64,000 bases of DNA from Streptomyces sp. NBC_00239. GTDB lineage: Bacteria > Actinomycetota > Actinomycetes > Streptomycetales > Streptomycetaceae. Under the pieces are notes generated by a model. That model searched no databases. It saw nothing but the letters and a program-made list of their open reading frames with translations, and was not told the DNA's origin. The first letter of the stretch is position 1, and the number at the start of each line of letters is the position of its first letter. The stretch lies in assembly GCF_036194065.1 (NCBI RefSeq), contig NZ_CP108095.1:5580001-5644000 (forward strand), given 5' to 3'. Of the stretch, positions 1-9,844 are shown piece by piece. The translations under genes and the position numbers were made by a program.

Positions 1-818
1 AGAGTCTTCACCATCGAGTCGATGATCCGCATATTGGCCTGGTGCGGAATGAAGACGTCCAGGTCGTCGGCGGTGATGCCGGCCGCGTCGAGCGCCTGCT
101 GGGCCACCTTGGCCATCTCGAAGACGGCCCAGCGGAAGACCGCCTGACCCTCCTGCGTGATGGCCGGGAACTTCTCGGCGGTGTCCGTGCTGCGGTACTG
201 GTCCCACGGCACGGTCTGCTTGATGGTCTCGGACTTGTCGCCCTCGGAACCCCAGATGGTGGGGCCGATGGCCGGCTCGTCCGAGGGGCCGACGATCACG
301 GCGCCCGCGCCGTCGCCGAACAGGAAGGCCGTCGCGCGGTCTTCGAGGTCGGTCAGGTCGGACAGCCGCTCCACGCCGATGACGAGGACGTGCTTGGCCG
401 AGCCCTCGACGACCAGACCCTTGGCCAGGGTCAGCCCGTAGCCGAAGCCCGCGCAGCCCGCCGAGATGTCGAACGCGGCCGGCTTGCCCGCGCCGATCCG
501 GTCCGCGATCTCCGTCGCGACCGCGGGAGTCTGCTTGAAGTGCGAGACCGTCGAGACGATCACGGCGCCGATCTGCTCCGGCGAGATGCCGGCGTCCGCG
601 AGGGCCTTGCCGGCCGCCTCGACGGACATGGCGGCGACGGTCTCCTGCGGCGAGGCCCAGTGCCGGCTCGTGATGCCCGAACGGGAACGGATCCATTCGT
701 CGGACGAGTCGATCGTCTCGAGGATGACCTCGTTGGGCACCACGCGGGTCGGGCGGTAGCCGCCGACCCCGAGGATGCGGGCGTACGGAGACCCCTGAGC
801 AGGTTTGATCTTCGACAT
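1..818 (-). CDS. fabH: 3-oxoacyl-ACP synthase III (KAS III), 3' end outside window
   Basis: Condenses a short acyl-CoA primer with malonyl-ACP to start type II fatty-acid synthesis in the cytosol. Reading leftwards from the ATG at 818, the protein starts MSKIKPAQGSPYARILGVGG. It shows the KAS III active-site cysteine in SAGCAGFGYG (about residue 120), the GDGAGA segment, and the catalytic histidine in IPHQANMRI near the window edge; the Asn-containing C-terminus is cut off. The start is supported by AGAAGGAG about 8 nt upstream. It lies directly after fabD in the same direction, only 17 nt away, so the two are one operon, in the usual fabD-fabH-acpP-fabF order. The family is very strongly conserved, so the call is secure; only the incomplete end is uncertain. 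Confidence 0.96.
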   Translation of the reverse strand, partial: MSKIKPAQGSPYARILGVGGYRPTRVVPNEVILETIDSSDEWIRSRSGITSRHWASPQETVAAMSVEAAGKALADAGISPEQIGAVIVSTVSHFKQTPAVATEIADRIGAGKPAAFDISAGCAGFGYGLTLAKGLVVEGSAKHVLVIGVERLSDLTDLEDRATAFLFGDGAGAVIVGPSDEPAIGPTIWGSEGDKSETIKQTVPWDQYRSTDTAEKFPAITQEGQAVFRWAVFEMAKVAQQALDAAGITADDLDVFIPHQANMRIIDSMVKT

Positions 819-835
819 GCGGTGGGCTCCTTCTC

Positions 836-1759
836 TCAGGCCGTGTGCTCGGCGATGAGCGCGGCGGCCTTCTCGAGGTCGTCCGGCGTCTTCAGCGCCA
901 GCGTGGCCACACCCGGCAGGGCGCGCTTGGCCAGGCCCGTCAGGGTGCCACCGGGGCACGCCTCGACGATCGCGGTGACGCCCAGCTCCTTGAAGGTCTC
1001 CATGCACAGGTCCCAGCGGACCGGGTTGGCCACCTGGCCCACCAGCCGGGCGACGACCTCGGCGCCCGAGGAGACGGCCCGGCCGTCCTTGTTGGACACG
1101 TACGTCAGCGCCGGGTCGGCGGGCTCGAGGGCCTGCGCGGCCGCTTCCAGCTGCGCGACGGCCGGAGCCATGTGGTGCGTGTGGAAGGCGCCCGCGACCT
1201 TGAGGGCGACGACCTTGCGGACACCTTCGGGCTTGTCCGCCACGAGGGCCGCGATCTGCTCCGCGGTGCCCGCGGCCACGATCTGGCCGGCACCGTTGAT
1301 GTTGGCCGGGGTCAGCCCCAGCTTCTCCAGGTGCGGGAGCGTCACCTCGGGGTCGCCGCCCAGAAGGGCGGCCATGCCCGTCTCCGTGACGGCGGCGGCC
1401 TCGGCCATCGCCAGGCCACGGGTGCGCACGAGCTGCAGCGCCGCGGTGTCGTCGAGGACGCCCGCGTAGGCGGCCGCGGTGATCTCGCCCACGCTGTGGC
1501 CGGCGACGGCGCCGAAGCCCGCGAGGGAGCCCAGGGCGGAGGCCGACAGCAGGCCGGCCGCGACGAGCAGCGGCTGCGCCACCGCGGTGTCGCGGATCTC
1601 GTCCGCGTCTGCCTTGGTGCCGTAGTGGGCAAGGTCGAGCCCGATGGCGTCCGACCACGCGGCGATGCGGTCAGCAGCGCCGGGCAGTTCGAGCCAGGGG
1701 GTCAGGAAGCCGGGCGTCTGAGCGCCTTGGCCGGGAGCGACGAGTACGAGCACCCTCAC
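836..1759 (-). CDS. fabD: Malonyl-CoA:ACP transacylase
   Basis: Transfers malonyl from CoA to acyl carrier protein, supplying extender units to fatty-acid and polyketide synthases. The 307-residue protein has the full family length. The N-terminal APGQGAQTPGF loop, the nucleophile motif GHSVGE (serine near residue 95), the carboxylate-binding arginine in VRTRGLAM and the catalytic histidine in AFHTHHM are all visible. A GTG start at 1759 is used; a second in-frame GTG two codons later is possible. It is the first structural gene of the fab operon, 83 nt downstream of fasR and read in the same direction. In streptomycetes FasR binds this promoter and activates the operon. Confidence 0.96.
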   Translation of the reverse strand: MRVLVLVAPGQGAQTPGFLTPWLELPGAADRIAAWSDAIGLDLAHYGTKADADEIRDTAVAQPLLVAAGLLSASALGSLAGFGAVAGHSVGEITAAAYAGVLDDTAALQLVRTRGLAMAEAAAVTETGMAALLGGDPEVTLPHLEKLGLTPANINGAGQIVAAGTAEQIAALVADKPEGVRKVVALKVAGAFHTHHMAPAVAQLEAAAQALEPADPALTYVSNKDGRAVSSGAEVVARLVGQVANPVRWDLCMETFKELGVTAIVEACPGGTLTGLAKRALPGVATLALKTPDDLEKAAALIAEHTA

Positions 1760-1842
1760 ACTCTCTCTTGTGGATGGTCCGCGCCGCCCGTGGGGACAGG
1801 GACCAAGAACCGTCGGGGGAATTGTTGATGTCCGACAAAAGT

Positions 1843-3060
1843 CTAGGACTGAAGATCGCCCTCGGCCAGACGTCCGAGGATCAGGGCGATCCTCAGTGTG
1901 AACGCGGAACGGACATCAGAGGGTGACCAGCCGGTGACGTCTGTCACACGTCGGAGCCGGTAGCGCACCGTGTTCGGGTGTACGAACAGCATCCGAGCTG
2001 CGCCTTCGAGGCTGCTCGCCTGCTCCAGATAGACGCTCAGCGTCTCCAGCAGAGCCGAGCCCGCTTCTTCGAGCGGTCTGTAGATCTCCTCCACCAGCTG
2101 CTCGCGCGCCGAGGGGTCTCCCGCCATCGCGCGCTCCGGCAGGAGATCGTCCGCGAGCACCGGACGCGGGGCGTCCTGCCAGGCCGTACAGGCCTTCAGG
2201 CCGGCCGCGGCCGCCTGCGCGGAGCGGGTCGCCGCCAGCAGGTCCGGCACCACCGGACCGGCCACCACCGGACCGTGCGCGAACGGCCCGATCAGGGACT
2301 TCGCCACCTGGATCGGCTGGTCGCTGCCGCCCGCGATGACCACCAGCCGGTCGCCGAGCACCCCCGTGAGCACCTGGAGCTTGGCGTGCCGGGCGGCCCG
2401 CCGGATCGCCTCCACGGTCAGTTCGCTGTCCCCGTCCGGGGCCGTGCCCAGGACCACGCACACGTGCTCCGGAGAGTTCCAGCCCAGCGCCGCCGCCCGC
2501 GAGAGCGCGCCCTCGTCGGCCTCGCCGGAGAGCACCGCGTTGACGACGAGGGACTCCAGCCGGGCGTCCCAGGCGCCGCGCGCCTCGGCGGCCTGCGCGT
2601 ACACCTGGGCGGTCGCGAACGCGATCTCCCGGGCGTAGACCAGCAGCGCCTCGCGCAGCGTCGACTCGTCGCCGGGCGCGGCGACCTCCTCGATCGCCGC
2701 CTCCATGACCTCGATGGTGGTGCGCACCATCTCGACGGTCTGGCGCAGCGTGATGGCCCGGGTCAGCTCCCGGGGAGCCGTCCCGAACACGTCGGTCGAG
2801 ATGGCCTGCGGGGTCTCGGGGTGCCGGAACCACTCGGTGAAGGCAGCGATGCCGGCCTGGGCGACCAGACCGATCCACGACCGGTTCTCCGGGGGCATCG
2901 CCCGGTACCACGGCAGCATCTCGTCCATGCGGGCGATCGCGTTCGCGGCGAGGCGGCCGGAGGACTTCTCCAGCCGGCGCAGGGTTGCGGCGTGGGGATG
3001 GGCAGGATGCGCCGGGGCCGCGGGGGACTCCGGGGAGGGCTCACGATCTGGTTGGGGCAC
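1843..3060 (-). CDS. fasR: PucR-family activator of the fatty-acid synthase operon
   Basis: About 405 residues. The C-terminus holds a PucR-type helix-turn-helix (LFVHPNTVRYRLRRV, last 45 residues) after a GGDEF-like middle region, the FasR/Rv2242 architecture. I chose the GTG at 3060 (VPQPDREPSPE), because the longer reading from 3120 has an arginine-rich, non-conserved N-terminus and would overlap the start of the divergent pirin gene. Known homologues in Streptomyces coelicolor and M. tuberculosis activate fabD-fabH-acpP-fabF transcription and sense long-chain acyl-CoA. The position immediately upstream of fabD, same direction, supports the same role here. I did not identify its operator in the 83-nt gap. 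Confidence 0.88.
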   Translation of the reverse strand: MPQPDREPSPESPAAPAHPAHPHAATLRRLEKSSGRLAANAIARMDEMLPWYRAMPPENRSWIGLVAQAGIAAFTEWFRHPETPQAISTDVFGTAPRELTRAITLRQTVEMVRTTIEVMEAAIEEVAAPGDESTLREALLVYAREIAFATAQVYAQAAEARGAWDARLESLVVNAVLSGEADEGALSRAAALGWNSPEHVCVVLGTAPDGDSELTVEAIRRAARHAKLQVLTGVLGDRLVVIAGGSDQPIQVAKSLIGPFAHGPVVAGPVVPDLLAATRSAQAAAAGLKACTAWQDAPRPVLADDLLPERAMAGDPSAREQLVEEIYRPLEEAGSALLETLSVYLEQASSLEGAARMLFVHPNTVRYRLRRVTDVTGWSPSDVRSAFTLRIALILGRLAEGDLQS

Positions 3061-3118
3061 GGGACAAGACTGCCTTATCCGACCGCCCCGGCGGAGGGCC
3101 GGGGCTACGGTGGCTCCC

Positions 3119-3790
3119 ATGATTGACGTACGGCGCGGCGCCGACCGCTACCGGGGCGGAGACGCGGAAGCGGGCATCGCCACCCGGCACGCCTTCTCCT
3201 TCGGGGCTTTCTACGACCCCGACAACCTGCGCTTCGGCGCGATCCTCGCCTGCAACGAGGAGAGCCTCGCCCCGGGCGCCGGGTTCGACGAGCACCCGCA
3301 CAGCCACACCGAGATCGTCACCTGGGTCACCGAGGGCGAACTCACCCACCGGGACTCCGGCGGCCACGCCACGGTGCTGCGCCCCGGCGACGTGCAGCGG
3401 CTGAGCTCCGCCTCCGGGGTGCGGCACGTGGAGCGCAACGACGGCGAACTCCCGCTGCGCTTCGTGCAGATGTGGCTGAGCCCGGTGGAGCCGGGCGGCG
3501 CGCCCGGGTACGAGGTGGTCCGCGGCCTCGCCGACGGCACCCCGTACGAGGTGCCCACGGCGGGCGCGGTGCTGCACGTACGGCGGCCCGGGGCGGGGGA
3601 GCGCACGGCGCTGCCCGACGCGCCGCGGGTGTACGTGCACGTGGTGGCGGGCGAGGTGGAGCTGGCCGGGGACGCCGGGTCCCCGGTGCCGCTGGCCCCC
3701 GGGGACTCGGCGCGGATCACCGGCGGGCAAGGCCTGGAGATCCGCGCGCTCACCCCGGGGGAGCTCCTCGTGTGGGAACTGCCCGCCTGA
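3119..3790 (+). CDS. Pirin family protein (bicupin)
   Basis: A 223-residue cupin protein. The N-terminal half holds the pirin metal-binding signature: HPHSHTEIVTW followed by a glutamate-containing strand and VRHVERND. Pirins bind Fe or other divalent metals; bacterial members have been described as quercetin dioxygenases or as regulators of metabolic enzymes such as pyruvate dehydrogenase, and which applies cannot be read here. The ATG at 3119 (MIDVRRGADRYRGG) sits only about 60 nt from the fasR start, so the two genes are divergent and probably share a promoter region. A much longer upstream reading in this frame is only the antisense of fasR and was discarded. Confidence 0.88.
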   Translation: MIDVRRGADRYRGGDAEAGIATRHAFSFGAFYDPDNLRFGAILACNEESLAPGAGFDEHPHSHTEIVTWVTEGELTHRDSGGHATVLRPGDVQRLSSASGVRHVERNDGELPLRFVQMWLSPVEPGGAPGYEVVRGLADGTPYEVPTAGAVLHVRRPGAGERTALPDAPRVYVHVVAGEVELAGDAGSPVPLAPGDSARITGGQGLEIRALTPGELLVWELPA

Positions 3791-3821
3791 GGCGGGCGGT
3801 CCCCGGGCCGGGTGGGGCGGG

Positions 3822-6128
3822 CTACTTCAGGTAGACGATGCCGTCCGTGGTGATGGTGGGGCGGCCCGCGGTGCCCACGACGACGATCTTCAGCTTGTGC
3901 GCGGCGCTGGTCGGCCACGTCTTGGTGAAGATCGCGTCCCGGTACTTGGTGGTCGCCGACTTCAGGTCGACGGTGGCGGTCTTCACCCCGTCCACGTAGA
4001 CGTGGGCCTGGCCGGAGGTCGCGGCGCGGGACACCGTCCACGCGACCGAGCGGCCGGTGAAGCTCCAGGTCAGGCTGGAGTTCACGGAGGCGCTGGAGAG
4101 CGAGGTGCCGCCCAGGTAGCTGCTGGAGGACCGGCTGGTCCAGGTGCCGGTCCGCACCGCGGAGGTCTCCTGGAGGATCACCGGGGTGCCCGCGACGGAC
4201 GCGGCGGCGGTGTTGCCGGCGTGGTCGGCGGCGGTCAGCGTCCAGGTGGTGGCCACACCCGACTTGGCGGTCTGCGCGGAGCTCAGCGTGGTCGCCGCGA
4301 AGCCCGCGGTGAGCGGCGCGGTGAGGCGCACGTCCTTGAGGGCGCCGGTGTCGGCGGCCTTCCACGCGAGGGTGACGGGCACCGCGGTGGTGTTCACGGT
4401 GCCGGCGCGCAGGGCCAGCGAGGGCTTGGTGGTGAAGGTCGGAGCGGTGGTCTCGGCGATGACGGTGACCGCGGGGGACAGCGCGGTGCGGCCGGACTGG
4501 TGGGTGGCGCGGACCTGCACCTGGTGGCTGCCGAGGGCGAGGGAGGCGCCGGCGGAGGTCGCCGCACCGCCGGTGGTGGCCACGGGCTTGCCGTCGACGA
4601 GGAGCTCGTTCTTCGTGAGCAGCGCGGCCGGGGTGGTGGCGGTCCAGCCGACGGTGATTGCGCTCTTGGTCCAGTAGGCGGAGCCCGACAGGCTCGCGCC
4701 GGTGACGGACTTGACGGTGGGTCCGGCGGCCGGGCCGGCGGCCCAGGAGCGGATCGTGGGCAGCTGCCCGTAGAGGGTGGTGCCGGGGCACTCGGTGGCG
4801 TAGCCGTCGCGGTGGCCGGAGATCCGCTGGAAGGTCGCGCTCTGGCCGGCGGTGAACTTGCCGTTGCTGATCGCGGCGGTCATGGCGACCGTGCTGTTCG
4901 GGTCGTACTTGTACTGGCCGAGCTTCCAGGCGGCGATGCGGGCCACGGCGGTCTTGGCGGCGGCCGAGGCGTCGATGTCCGTGTAGCTGCCGATGACGGA
5001 GATGCCGGTGGTGTCGGTGTTCCAGCCCATGGTGTGGGCGCCGATGACCGGGAGGTCGAGCCCGCCCTTGCGGCCCTCGAAGATCGTGCCGCACTTGTCG
5101 ACCAGGAAGTTGTAGCCGACGTCCTTCCAGCCGTTCGTCTTCACGTGCAGCGTGTGGATGCCGCGCACGATCGCCGCGGAGTCCGCGCAGGTGTACGTGT
5201 TGCTCTGCGCGGTGTGGTGCACGAAGACGGCCTTGACCTCCTTGCCGTAGGTGGGGGCCTCGTCGTTCATCGACTCGTCGGCGCCCCACTGGGCGCGCGT
5301 GACGAAGGCCGGCTGCGGAACGGTGGAGACCGGCGCGGTGGGCGGCGGAGTGGTGGAGACGCTCGGGCTGGGCGTCGCCGAGGCGGAAGCGGAAGCCGAG
5401 GCGGAGGCGGAGGCCGACGGGCCGGTGCTCGCGGTGGGCGAGGTGGACGGGTCCGCCGAGGTGGCCGGAGCGGTCGGCTCGGTGGCGGCCGGCGTCGTGG
5501 GCGCGGCGGACTCCTCGGCGCTCTGCGAGGGGGAGGCCTCCGGAGTCTGCGTCGGTCCCTCGGTCTCGGCGCCCTCGCCCTCGGCCGCGTCCACGGCGAA
5601 GGCGGCGGGCTCGGCGCGCAGCACCCGGGAGCGGCCCGGGTCGACCATGTCCAGGCGCAGCCCGGCGGGCAGTGCGGCGCCCTTGCCGGTCACCCGGACC
5701 TCGACGCCGTCGGACGGGCCGGTCCAGGCGGGCTCGGAGACGCCGCGCAGGCCGCGCCGGGCGGCGCCGTCGTTGAAGGATTCGCCCTCGGAGCCCAGGT
5801 CCAGCCACTGCGACCAGTCGCCGGACTTCTCGGAGCGGGTGCGGACCTGGATCGTGCCGTCGACCCGGCGGGCCGGGTCGGCCCAGGACACGGCGAGCAT
5901 GCTGAAGGCCTTGGTGTCCTCGTCCTTGAAGGTGGCGCGGTTGCCGGCCACGGACAGGCCGGCCGTGCGCACCTTCGACACCACCGGTCCGGGGCCGGCG
6001 GCGCCTTGCGCCTTGCCGTCCCCCTCGCCGTCGAGGACGTCGACTCCGGTCACCCCCTGGAGGGTGAGTACGCCGATGATGCCGGTGGCGACGGTCGCGG
6101 CCGTCACCCAGATTCTGCGCGTGCGCAC
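3822..6128 (-). CDS. Secreted PGRP/N-acetylmuramoyl-L-alanine amidase with Ig-like tail
   Basis: A 768-residue exported protein that probably cleaves the amide bond between muramic acid and the peptide stem. It begins with basic residues and a hydrophobic signal segment (VTAATVATGIIGVLTL). A galactose-binding-like region follows, then a Ser/Thr/Pro linker with an alternating Ser-Ala run (about residues 185-265), then the PGRP/amidase_2 domain starting RAQWGADES. Zinc ligands are visible: HHTA, GAHTMGWN and TECPGT. The last 300 residues look like bacterial Ig-like modules ending in a beta-sandwich. GTG start at 6128 with GGAG seven nt upstream. Long antisense readings across this gene are wobble-GC artefacts. 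It stands alone, convergent with the pirin gene. Confidence 0.88.
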   Translation of the reverse strand: MRTRRIWVTAATVATGIIGVLTLQGVTGVDVLDGEGDGKAQGAAGPGPVVSKVRTAGLSVAGNRATFKDEDTKAFSMLAVSWADPARRVDGTIQVRTRSEKSGDWSQWLDLGSEGESFNDGAARRGLRGVSEPAWTGPSDGVEVRVTGKGAALPAGLRLDMVDPGRSRVLRAEPAAFAVDAAEGEGAETEGPTQTPEASPSQSAEESAAPTTPAATEPTAPATSADPSTSPTASTGPSASASASASASASATPSPSVSTTPPPTAPVSTVPQPAFVTRAQWGADESMNDEAPTYGKEVKAVFVHHTAQSNTYTCADSAAIVRGIHTLHVKTNGWKDVGYNFLVDKCGTIFEGRKGGLDLPVIGAHTMGWNTDTTGISVIGSYTDIDASAAAKTAVARIAAWKLGQYKYDPNSTVAMTAAISNGKFTAGQSATFQRISGHRDGYATECPGTTLYGQLPTIRSWAAGPAAGPTVKSVTGASLSGSAYWTKSAITVGWTATTPAALLTKNELLVDGKPVATTGGAATSAGASLALGSHQVQVRATHQSGRTALSPAVTVIAETTAPTFTTKPSLALRAGTVNTTAVPVTLAWKAADTGALKDVRLTAPLTAGFAATTLSSAQTAKSGVATTWTLTAADHAGNTAAASVAGTPVILQETSAVRTGTWTSRSSSSYLGGTSLSSASVNSSLTWSFTGRSVAWTVSRAATSGQAHVYVDGVKTATVDLKSATTKYRDAIFTKTWPTSAAHKLKIVVVGTAGRPTITTDGIVYLK

Positions 6129-6249
6129 CGGTGGTCTCCGTGTTCCCAGGGGGATGAGAAACGGAATCTACCGATCGAATTGCGCCACGCGACGGGGACG
6201 AACCGCCGGAACCCGACAGATCGCCAGCAGTCGGGGTGTGATCTGCCTC

Positions 6250-7071
6250 TCAGTGGCCGGTGGCGAGTTCGGCCAGCACCGCATCCGTGAACACCGGCCA
6301 AACGTCGACCGCCCACGGTCCGAACGCGCGGTCGGTCAGCGCGACGCACGCGGCCCGCGCGTCCGGGTCCACCCACAGGAAGGTGCCGGCCTGCCCGAAG
6401 TGGCCGAAGGTGCGCGGCGAGGACCGCTGCCCCGTCCAGTGCGGGGACTTGCCGTTCCGGATCTCCACGCCCAGCCCCCAGTCGTTGGGGGACTGGTGGC
6501 CGTAGCCGGGCAGCACGCCCTTGAGGCCGGGGTGCACCACGGCCGTGGCCTCGGCCACGGTACGCACGTCCAGCAGCCGGGGGGCCTGGAGTTCGGCGGC
6601 GAAGCGCAGCAGGTCGGCGACGGTGGAGACGCCGTCCTTGGCGGGCGAGCCGTCGAGCGAGGTCGAGGTCATGCCGAGCGGCTCCAGCACCGCCTGGTGC
6701 AGGTACTCGGCGAACGGGATGTCGGTGGCCTTGGCGATGTGGTCGCCGAGCACCTCGAAACCGGCGTTGGAGTACAGCCGGCGCTGCCCGGGCGGGGCCA
6801 TCACGCGGTGCTCGTCGAAGGCGAGGCCGCTGGTGTGGGCGAGCAGGTGGCGGATGGTCGAACCCTCGGGGCCCGCCGGCTCGTCGAGCTCGATCGCACC
6901 CTCTTCGTACGCGACGAGCGCGGCGTACGCGGCGAGCGGCTTGGTGACGGAGGCCAGCGCGAATCGGTGGTCGACCGGGCCCCGGCTCCCGACGACGGTG
7001 CCGTCGGCCCGTACGACGGCCGCCGCCGCGGTCGGTACCGGCCAGTTCTCGATCATCCGCAGGCTCTCCAT
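6250..7071 (-). CDS. Serine hydrolase, beta-lactamase/DD-peptidase-like family
   Basis: A 273-residue class C-like serine hydrolase without a visible signal peptide. The nucleophile motif SVTK is near residue 40 and the YSN motif (RLYSNAGFEVLGD) about 75 residues on, followed by HFGQAGTF in place of the KTG box. Family members include esterases, DD-peptidases and EstB-type enzymes, so the substrate is unknown. I chose the ATG at 7071 (MESLRMIENWPVP); the open frame runs on to 7464 but that stretch is antisense to the MerR gene. It is divergent from that MerR gene with a 51-nt gap, so MerR may control it. Confidence 0.85.
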   Translation of the reverse strand: MESLRMIENWPVPTAAAAVVRADGTVVGSRGPVDHRFALASVTKPLAAYAALVAYEEGAIELDEPAGPEGSTIRHLLAHTSGLAFDEHRVMAPPGQRRLYSNAGFEVLGDHIAKATDIPFAEYLHQAVLEPLGMTSTSLDGSPAKDGVSTVADLLRFAAELQAPRLLDVRTVAEATAVVHPGLKGVLPGYGHQSPNDWGLGVEIRNGKSPHWTGQRSSPRTFGHFGQAGTFLWVDPDARAACVALTDRAFGPWAVDVWPVFTDAVLAELATGH

Positions 7072-7122
7072 GCCTCCGAGCCTACTTGCTTGGAGTGCAC
7101 TCGAACCTTTTAGCGTGGTCAC

Positions 7123-7496
7123 ATGAGCCTGACGGAGACCCGGTACACGATCAGCGAGGTCGCGGCCCGCACCGGTCTGACCCAGCACACGCTGCGCTGG
7201 TACGAACGGATCGGCCTGATGCCCCACGTGGACCGGTCGCACTCCGGGCAGCGGAGGTTCAGCGACGCGGACCTGGACTGGCTGGCGTTCGTCGGCAAGT
7301 TGCGGACCACGGGGATGCCGGTGGCGGACATGGTCCGGTACGCGGAGCTCGTCCGGGAGGGCGCGCACACCTTCGACGAACGGCGCGAGCTGCTGGAACG
7401 GACCCGGCGCGACGTCCGGGCACGGATCGACGAACTCACCGGCACGCTCGCGGTACTCGACCACAAGATCGGTTTCTACACCGGAGAGGCACCACA

Positions 7497-7503
<7 letters not shown>
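7123..7503 (+). CDS. MerR-family transcriptional regulator
   Basis: A 126-residue regulator with the MerR winged helix at the N-terminus (YTISEVAARTGLTQHTLRWY, then MPHVDRSHSGQRRFSDADLD) and a dimerisation coiled coil (residues 80-115). No effector-domain cysteines are present, so a metal-sensing role is unlikely; this resembles the MerR regulators paired with aldo/keto reductases. Its stop codon overlaps the start of the downstream reductase by 7 nt, indicating translational coupling. It is divergent from the serine hydrolase. Confidence 0.92.
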
Positions 7504-8519
<1,016 letters not shown>

Positions 8520-8529
8520 GGCAACGCTC

Positions 8530-8674
8530 AGCCTCGCCGGCGCCGGAGAGGCACCCCCTTGCCCAGGCGGCACCATCGAGCCTCGCCGGCGCCCGAGAGG
8601 TACCCCCTGCCCAGGCGGCACCATCCAGCCTCGCCGGCGCCCGAGAGGTGCCCCTTGCCCAGGCGGCACCATCC
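8530..8674. repeat. Tandem array of ~48-bp units
   Basis: Three consecutive units begin AGCCTCGCCGG at 8530, 8579 and 8627, each followed by a GAGAGG...GCCCAGGCGGCACCAT body; a fourth start at 8675 runs into the palindromic element. The array lies between two convergent genes. The units share their head sequence with the palindromic element and look like satellites of it. Confidence 0.85.
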
Positions 8675-8785
8675 AGCCCCTCCGGCGTTTGAGGAGCGGG
8701 TCCGGGCGGAGCCCGGTGCCCGGCGTCAGCCGGGTTGTCTTGGGGCTCCGCCCCAAACCCCGCGCCTCAAACGCCGGCGAGGCTG
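8674..8785. repeat. Palindromic intergenic element, copy A
   Basis: About 112 bp. The left end reads CTCCGGCGTTTGAGG and the right end CCTCAAACGCCGGCGAGG, so the ends pair. Inside are two nested hairpins (GGGCGGAGCCC and TTGGGGCTCCGCCCCAA). It lies between the convergent aldo/keto reductase and DUF4429 genes, where it could end transcription from both sides. Near-identical copies occur at 36385, 43737, 51686 and 62348. Confidence 0.9.
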
Positions 8786-8849
8786 ATATCGCCTCGGGCG
8801 TCGGCGGAGCCCCGCGTGGTCTGCGGCCCCGCGCGCCCCGGTGGCGGCG

Positions 8850-9779
8850 TCAGAGTTCCGCCAGGAGCTCCGCCTTCTTCGAGCTGAACTCGGCGTCCGT
8901 CAGCAGTCCGGCGCCGTGCAGCTCGCCCAGGTGGCGGATGCGCTCGGCGATGTCGGCCGGGTCGCGGCGGGACGGGCGTACCGCCGCGACCGGCAGCGCC
9001 GGGCTCCGGCCGCGTACCGCCCGCAGCACGGCGGCGGCGAAGGGCAGCGACTCGTGCACAGGGCCGTAGCCCAGGCCGAACAGCACCGCCGCCGGGTCCT
9101 GGTCGGGCGGTACGGCCCCCGCGGCCGCACCCCCCGGCCCGCCCGGGTCCGACGTGCCCGGCGTGCCGCCCGCGCCGGCGGCCGGCGCGGCGCCGCGGGG
9201 CAGCAGGCGCAGGTGGCCGCCGGGCGCCTCGGGCGTGCGCCACTGCACCCCGCAGAGACCGTCCAGCGCGAAGTACTGGTCGCCGGCCTTCCACTTGACG
9301 CTGGAGGCGCCGGTGCGCGACCAGCGGAAGACCACCGCCGAGCCGTCGAAGGAGGCCTTCGCGTCGTACCCCTTGAAGGTGACCGGCGCCTCGGGCGCCG
9401 GGACCAGGAAGCGGGCTGCGGGCCCGGCGGAGTCGGACGGCATCGCGGCGCGCAGCTCGTCGGCGAGCCCGGCGGCGGCCGCGGTCCGCTCGCCGGGCAG
9501 CACCAGCCGGTACGGGTCGCAGTGCTCGCGCAGCTGTCCCGCGGCGGCCTCCATCAGCGGATCGGCGCCGGGCCGCGGCACCGCGCGCAGCACCACGGTG
9601 TCCCGCTTCCCGGGTTTCAGCGTCACGGCGGTCAACGCGTCGTACGGGATGCGCCGTTCGCCCAGCGCAGACCACAACCGCGGCGTGCGGATTCCCCGTT
9701 CGAAGCGGATGAGCACCGAATCCGAGTGAAACTCCCACACGGCATGATTTCCGGCCAGTACTTCACCCATGCGGCTCAT
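8850..9779 (-). CDS. DUF4429 protein with C-terminal SHOCT domain
   Basis: A 309-residue cytosolic protein. Two DUF4429-type beta-rich modules (around residues 5-110 and 135-220, the second with VTFKGYDAKASFDG) are followed by a Gly/Ala-rich spacer and a short SHOCT-like C-terminus (HLGELHGAGLLTDAEFSSKKAELL), an oligomerisation motif. The function is unknown; such proteins are common in streptomycetes. I chose the ATG at 9779 because GGGGAGG lies 9 nt upstream; a second ATG three codons on is too far from it. The longer frame to 10115 is antisense to the next gene. Confidence 0.82.
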   Translation of the reverse strand: MSRMGEVLAGNHAVWEFHSDSVLIRFERGIRTPRLWSALGERRIPYDALTAVTLKPGKRDTVVLRAVPRPGADPLMEAAAGQLREHCDPYRLVLPGERTAAAAGLADELRAAMPSDSAGPAARFLVPAPEAPVTFKGYDAKASFDGSAVVFRWSRTGASSVKWKAGDQYFALDGLCGVQWRTPEAPGGHLRLLPRGAAPAAGAGGTPGTSDPGGPGGAAAGAVPPDQDPAAVLFGLGYGPVHESLPFAAAVLRAVRGRSPALPVAAVRPSRRDPADIAERIRHLGELHGAGLLTDAEFSSKKAELLAEL

Positions 9780-9844
9780 CGTAAGCGGCCTCCCCACCGG
9801 CGTCCTCCCCACTGCCGGGGGCGATTTTCCCGCATGTACGCGTG

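Noticed and set aside
3211..5808. 865-residue open frame on the minus strand, overlapping pirin and amidase
   Set aside because: Its Arg/Gly/Pro-only composition and position as a shifted frame mark it as a high-GC artefact; the amidase frame has clear motifs.
8530..8785. CRISPR-like repeats
   Set aside because: Unit length 48 bp without variable spacers; merges into a palindromic element.
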